64,000 bases of DNA from Achromobacter pestifer (GTDB lineage Bacteria > Pseudomonadota > Gammaproteobacteria > Burkholderiales > Burkholderiaceae_B), in NCBI RefSeq assembly GCF_902859625.1, contig NZ_CADIJX010000002.1, positions 248,001 through 312,000 on the forward strand, in the 5' to 3' direction. The first letter of the stretch is position 1; each line of letters begins with the position of its first letter. Made by a program: the position numbers and the translations under genes. Under the pieces are notes generated by a model. The model made no database searches. It saw only the letters and a list, made by a program, of their open reading frames with translations, and had not been told where the DNA came from. Shown here piece by piece: positions 63,082-64,000 of the stretch.

Positions 63082-64000
63082 ATGTCCCTGATCGTTCACA
63101 AATATGGCGGTACTTCGATGGGCTCGGTCGAGCGCATCAGAAACGTGGCGCGTCGCGTCGCAAAGTGGCATGCTGCCGGCCACCAGGTTGTTGTTGTGCC
63201 GTCGGCAATGGCGGGCGAAACGAATCGCCTGCTTGGCCTGGCACGCGAAATTTCGCCCCAGCCCGACGGCCGCGAACTCGATATGATCGCCGCCACCGGC
63301 GAGCAAGCCAGCAGCGGTTTGTTGGCTATCGCCTTGCAGGCCGAAGGCGTGCCGGCGCGCAGCTATGCCGGTTGGCAAGTGCCCATATGCACCGATTCGT
63401 CCTTCACCAAGGCGCGCATCAAGTCCATTGACGACACGCGCATCCGCGCCGATCTCGATGCGGGCCGCGTGGTGATCGTGACGGGCTTCCAGGGCATTGA
63501 CCCGGAAGGCCACATCACGACGCTGGGCCGTGGCGGTTCGGATACCTCGGCCGTGGCCGTGGCAGCGGCCGTCAAGGCCGACGAATGCCTGATCTACACC
63601 GATGTGGACGGCGTCTACACGACCGACCCGCGCGTGGTGCCCGAAGCGCGCCGCATGGCCGTCGTTTCCTTCGAGGAAATGCTGGAAATGGCGTCGCTGG
63701 GTTCCAAGGTGCTCCAGATCCGCTCGGTTGAATTCGCCGGCAAATATCGTGTACCGGTCCGGGTTCTGTCCTCGTTGACCGACCCGCTCATTCCGCTCGA
63801 CGAAGAAATGGTCTCGGGCACGCTGATTACTTTTGAGGAAGACGAAAAAATGGAAGCCGCCGTTGTCTCCGGCATCGCCTTCAGCCGCGACGAAGCCAAA
63901 ATCACCTTGCTGGCCGTGCCCGACAAACCGGGCATCGCTTTCTCCATCCTGGGCCCGGTCGCCGCCGCCAATATCGATGTCGATATGATCGTGCAGAACC
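63082..64000 (+). CDS. lysC: aspartate kinase, 5' part, running off the window
   Basis: 306 codons of aspartate kinase are present before the window ends. KYGGTSMGS (about 7-15) is the aspartate/ATP-binding site. IYTDVDGVYTTDPR (about 173-186) and VLQIRSVEFAGKYRVPVRV are further kinase signatures, and the ACT regulatory domain begins near residue 265 (ITLLAVPDKPGIAFSILG). First step of the lysine/threonine/methionine pathway, linked biochemically to dapA in the same window. A -10-like TAGAAT lies at 63023-63028. Confidence 0.95.
   Translation, partial: MSLIVHKYGGTSMGSVERIRNVARRVAKWHAAGHQVVVVPSAMAGETNRLLGLAREISPQPDGRELDMIAATGEQASSGLLAIALQAEGVPARSYAGWQVPICTDSSFTKARIKSIDDTRIRADLDAGRVVIVTGFQGIDPEGHITTLGRGGSDTSAVAVAAAVKADECLIYTDVDGVYTTDPRVVPEARRMAVVSFEEMLEMASLGSKVLQIRSVEFAGKYRVPVRVLSSLTDPLIPLDEEMVSGTLITFEEDEKMEAAVVSGIAFSRDEAKITLLAVPDKPGIAFSILGPVAAANIDVDMIVQN

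Overview
The window looks like an unbroken stretch of chromosome from a GC-rich betaproteobacterium of the Alcaligenaceae, most likely Achromobacter or a close Bordetella relative. The reasons are the dense high-GC coding, several Bug-type periplasmic binding proteins, the gene orders dapA-bamC, roxA-mutS and cysS-alkA-accA-tilS-lysC, an azurin of the Alcaligenes/Achromobacter type, and a complete clade I nitrous oxide reductase cluster. I see no rRNA, tRNA, prophage, insertion sequence or CRISPR array. The genus is an inference from gene content, not a database match.

Layout: 0.1-1.7 kb holds an unknown small protein and a two-gene minus-strand unit (DUF1828-like plus an unknown), with a LexA-type palindrome upstream. 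1.9-10.8 kb is core metabolism and housekeeping: YpfJ-like zinc peptidase, YciO/Sua5 protein, site-2 protease, dapA-bamC, a small lipoprotein, and the overlapping roxA/mutS pair. 11-20 kb is a mosaic of small metabolic genes (PhnZ-like HD-domain protein, aldose epimerase, alcohol dehydrogenase, SDR with LysR regulator, histone-H1-like protein, dodecin, FMN reductase). It includes a 600-base non-coding stretch with four degenerate copies of a ~110-bp unit, each carrying a DnaA-box-like 9-mer in the same register.

20-33.7 kb is accessory catabolism. An HpxZ-like gene and an AtzG/AtzE amidohydrolase pair share a locus with a GntR regulator and a nitrate/taurine-type ABC importer. Then come LysR regulators, an MHS-type transporter, and a D-2-hydroxyacid dehydrogenase/Bug receptor/class II aldolase cluster. 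33.8-38.8 kb is an imelysin - di-heme oxidoreductase - imelysin - DUF1513 operon, a periplasmic iron-linked module. 39-43.6 kb has an MscS channel, an IclR regulator divergent from a Bug receptor, trmJ and suhB.

43.7-52.5 kb is nosRZDFYLX on the minus strand, encoding N2O reduction and its copper/FMN maturation. It is divergent from an azurin gene at 52.8 kb, and a perfect FNR-type box lies between them. 53.4-64 kb is housekeeping again (TerC/CBS protein, uppP, lpxH, cyclophilin, TPR protein, cysS, alkA-like glycosylase, accA, tilS, and the 5' part of lysC). It is interrupted at 55.9-56.3 kb by a nested element of six 26-bp tandem repeats with an inverted copy.

The least explained features are the DnaA-box repeat array, the 26-bp repeat element, the SOS-box-associated DUF1828 pair, and the AtzGE/ABC/GntR operon with its predicted operator.
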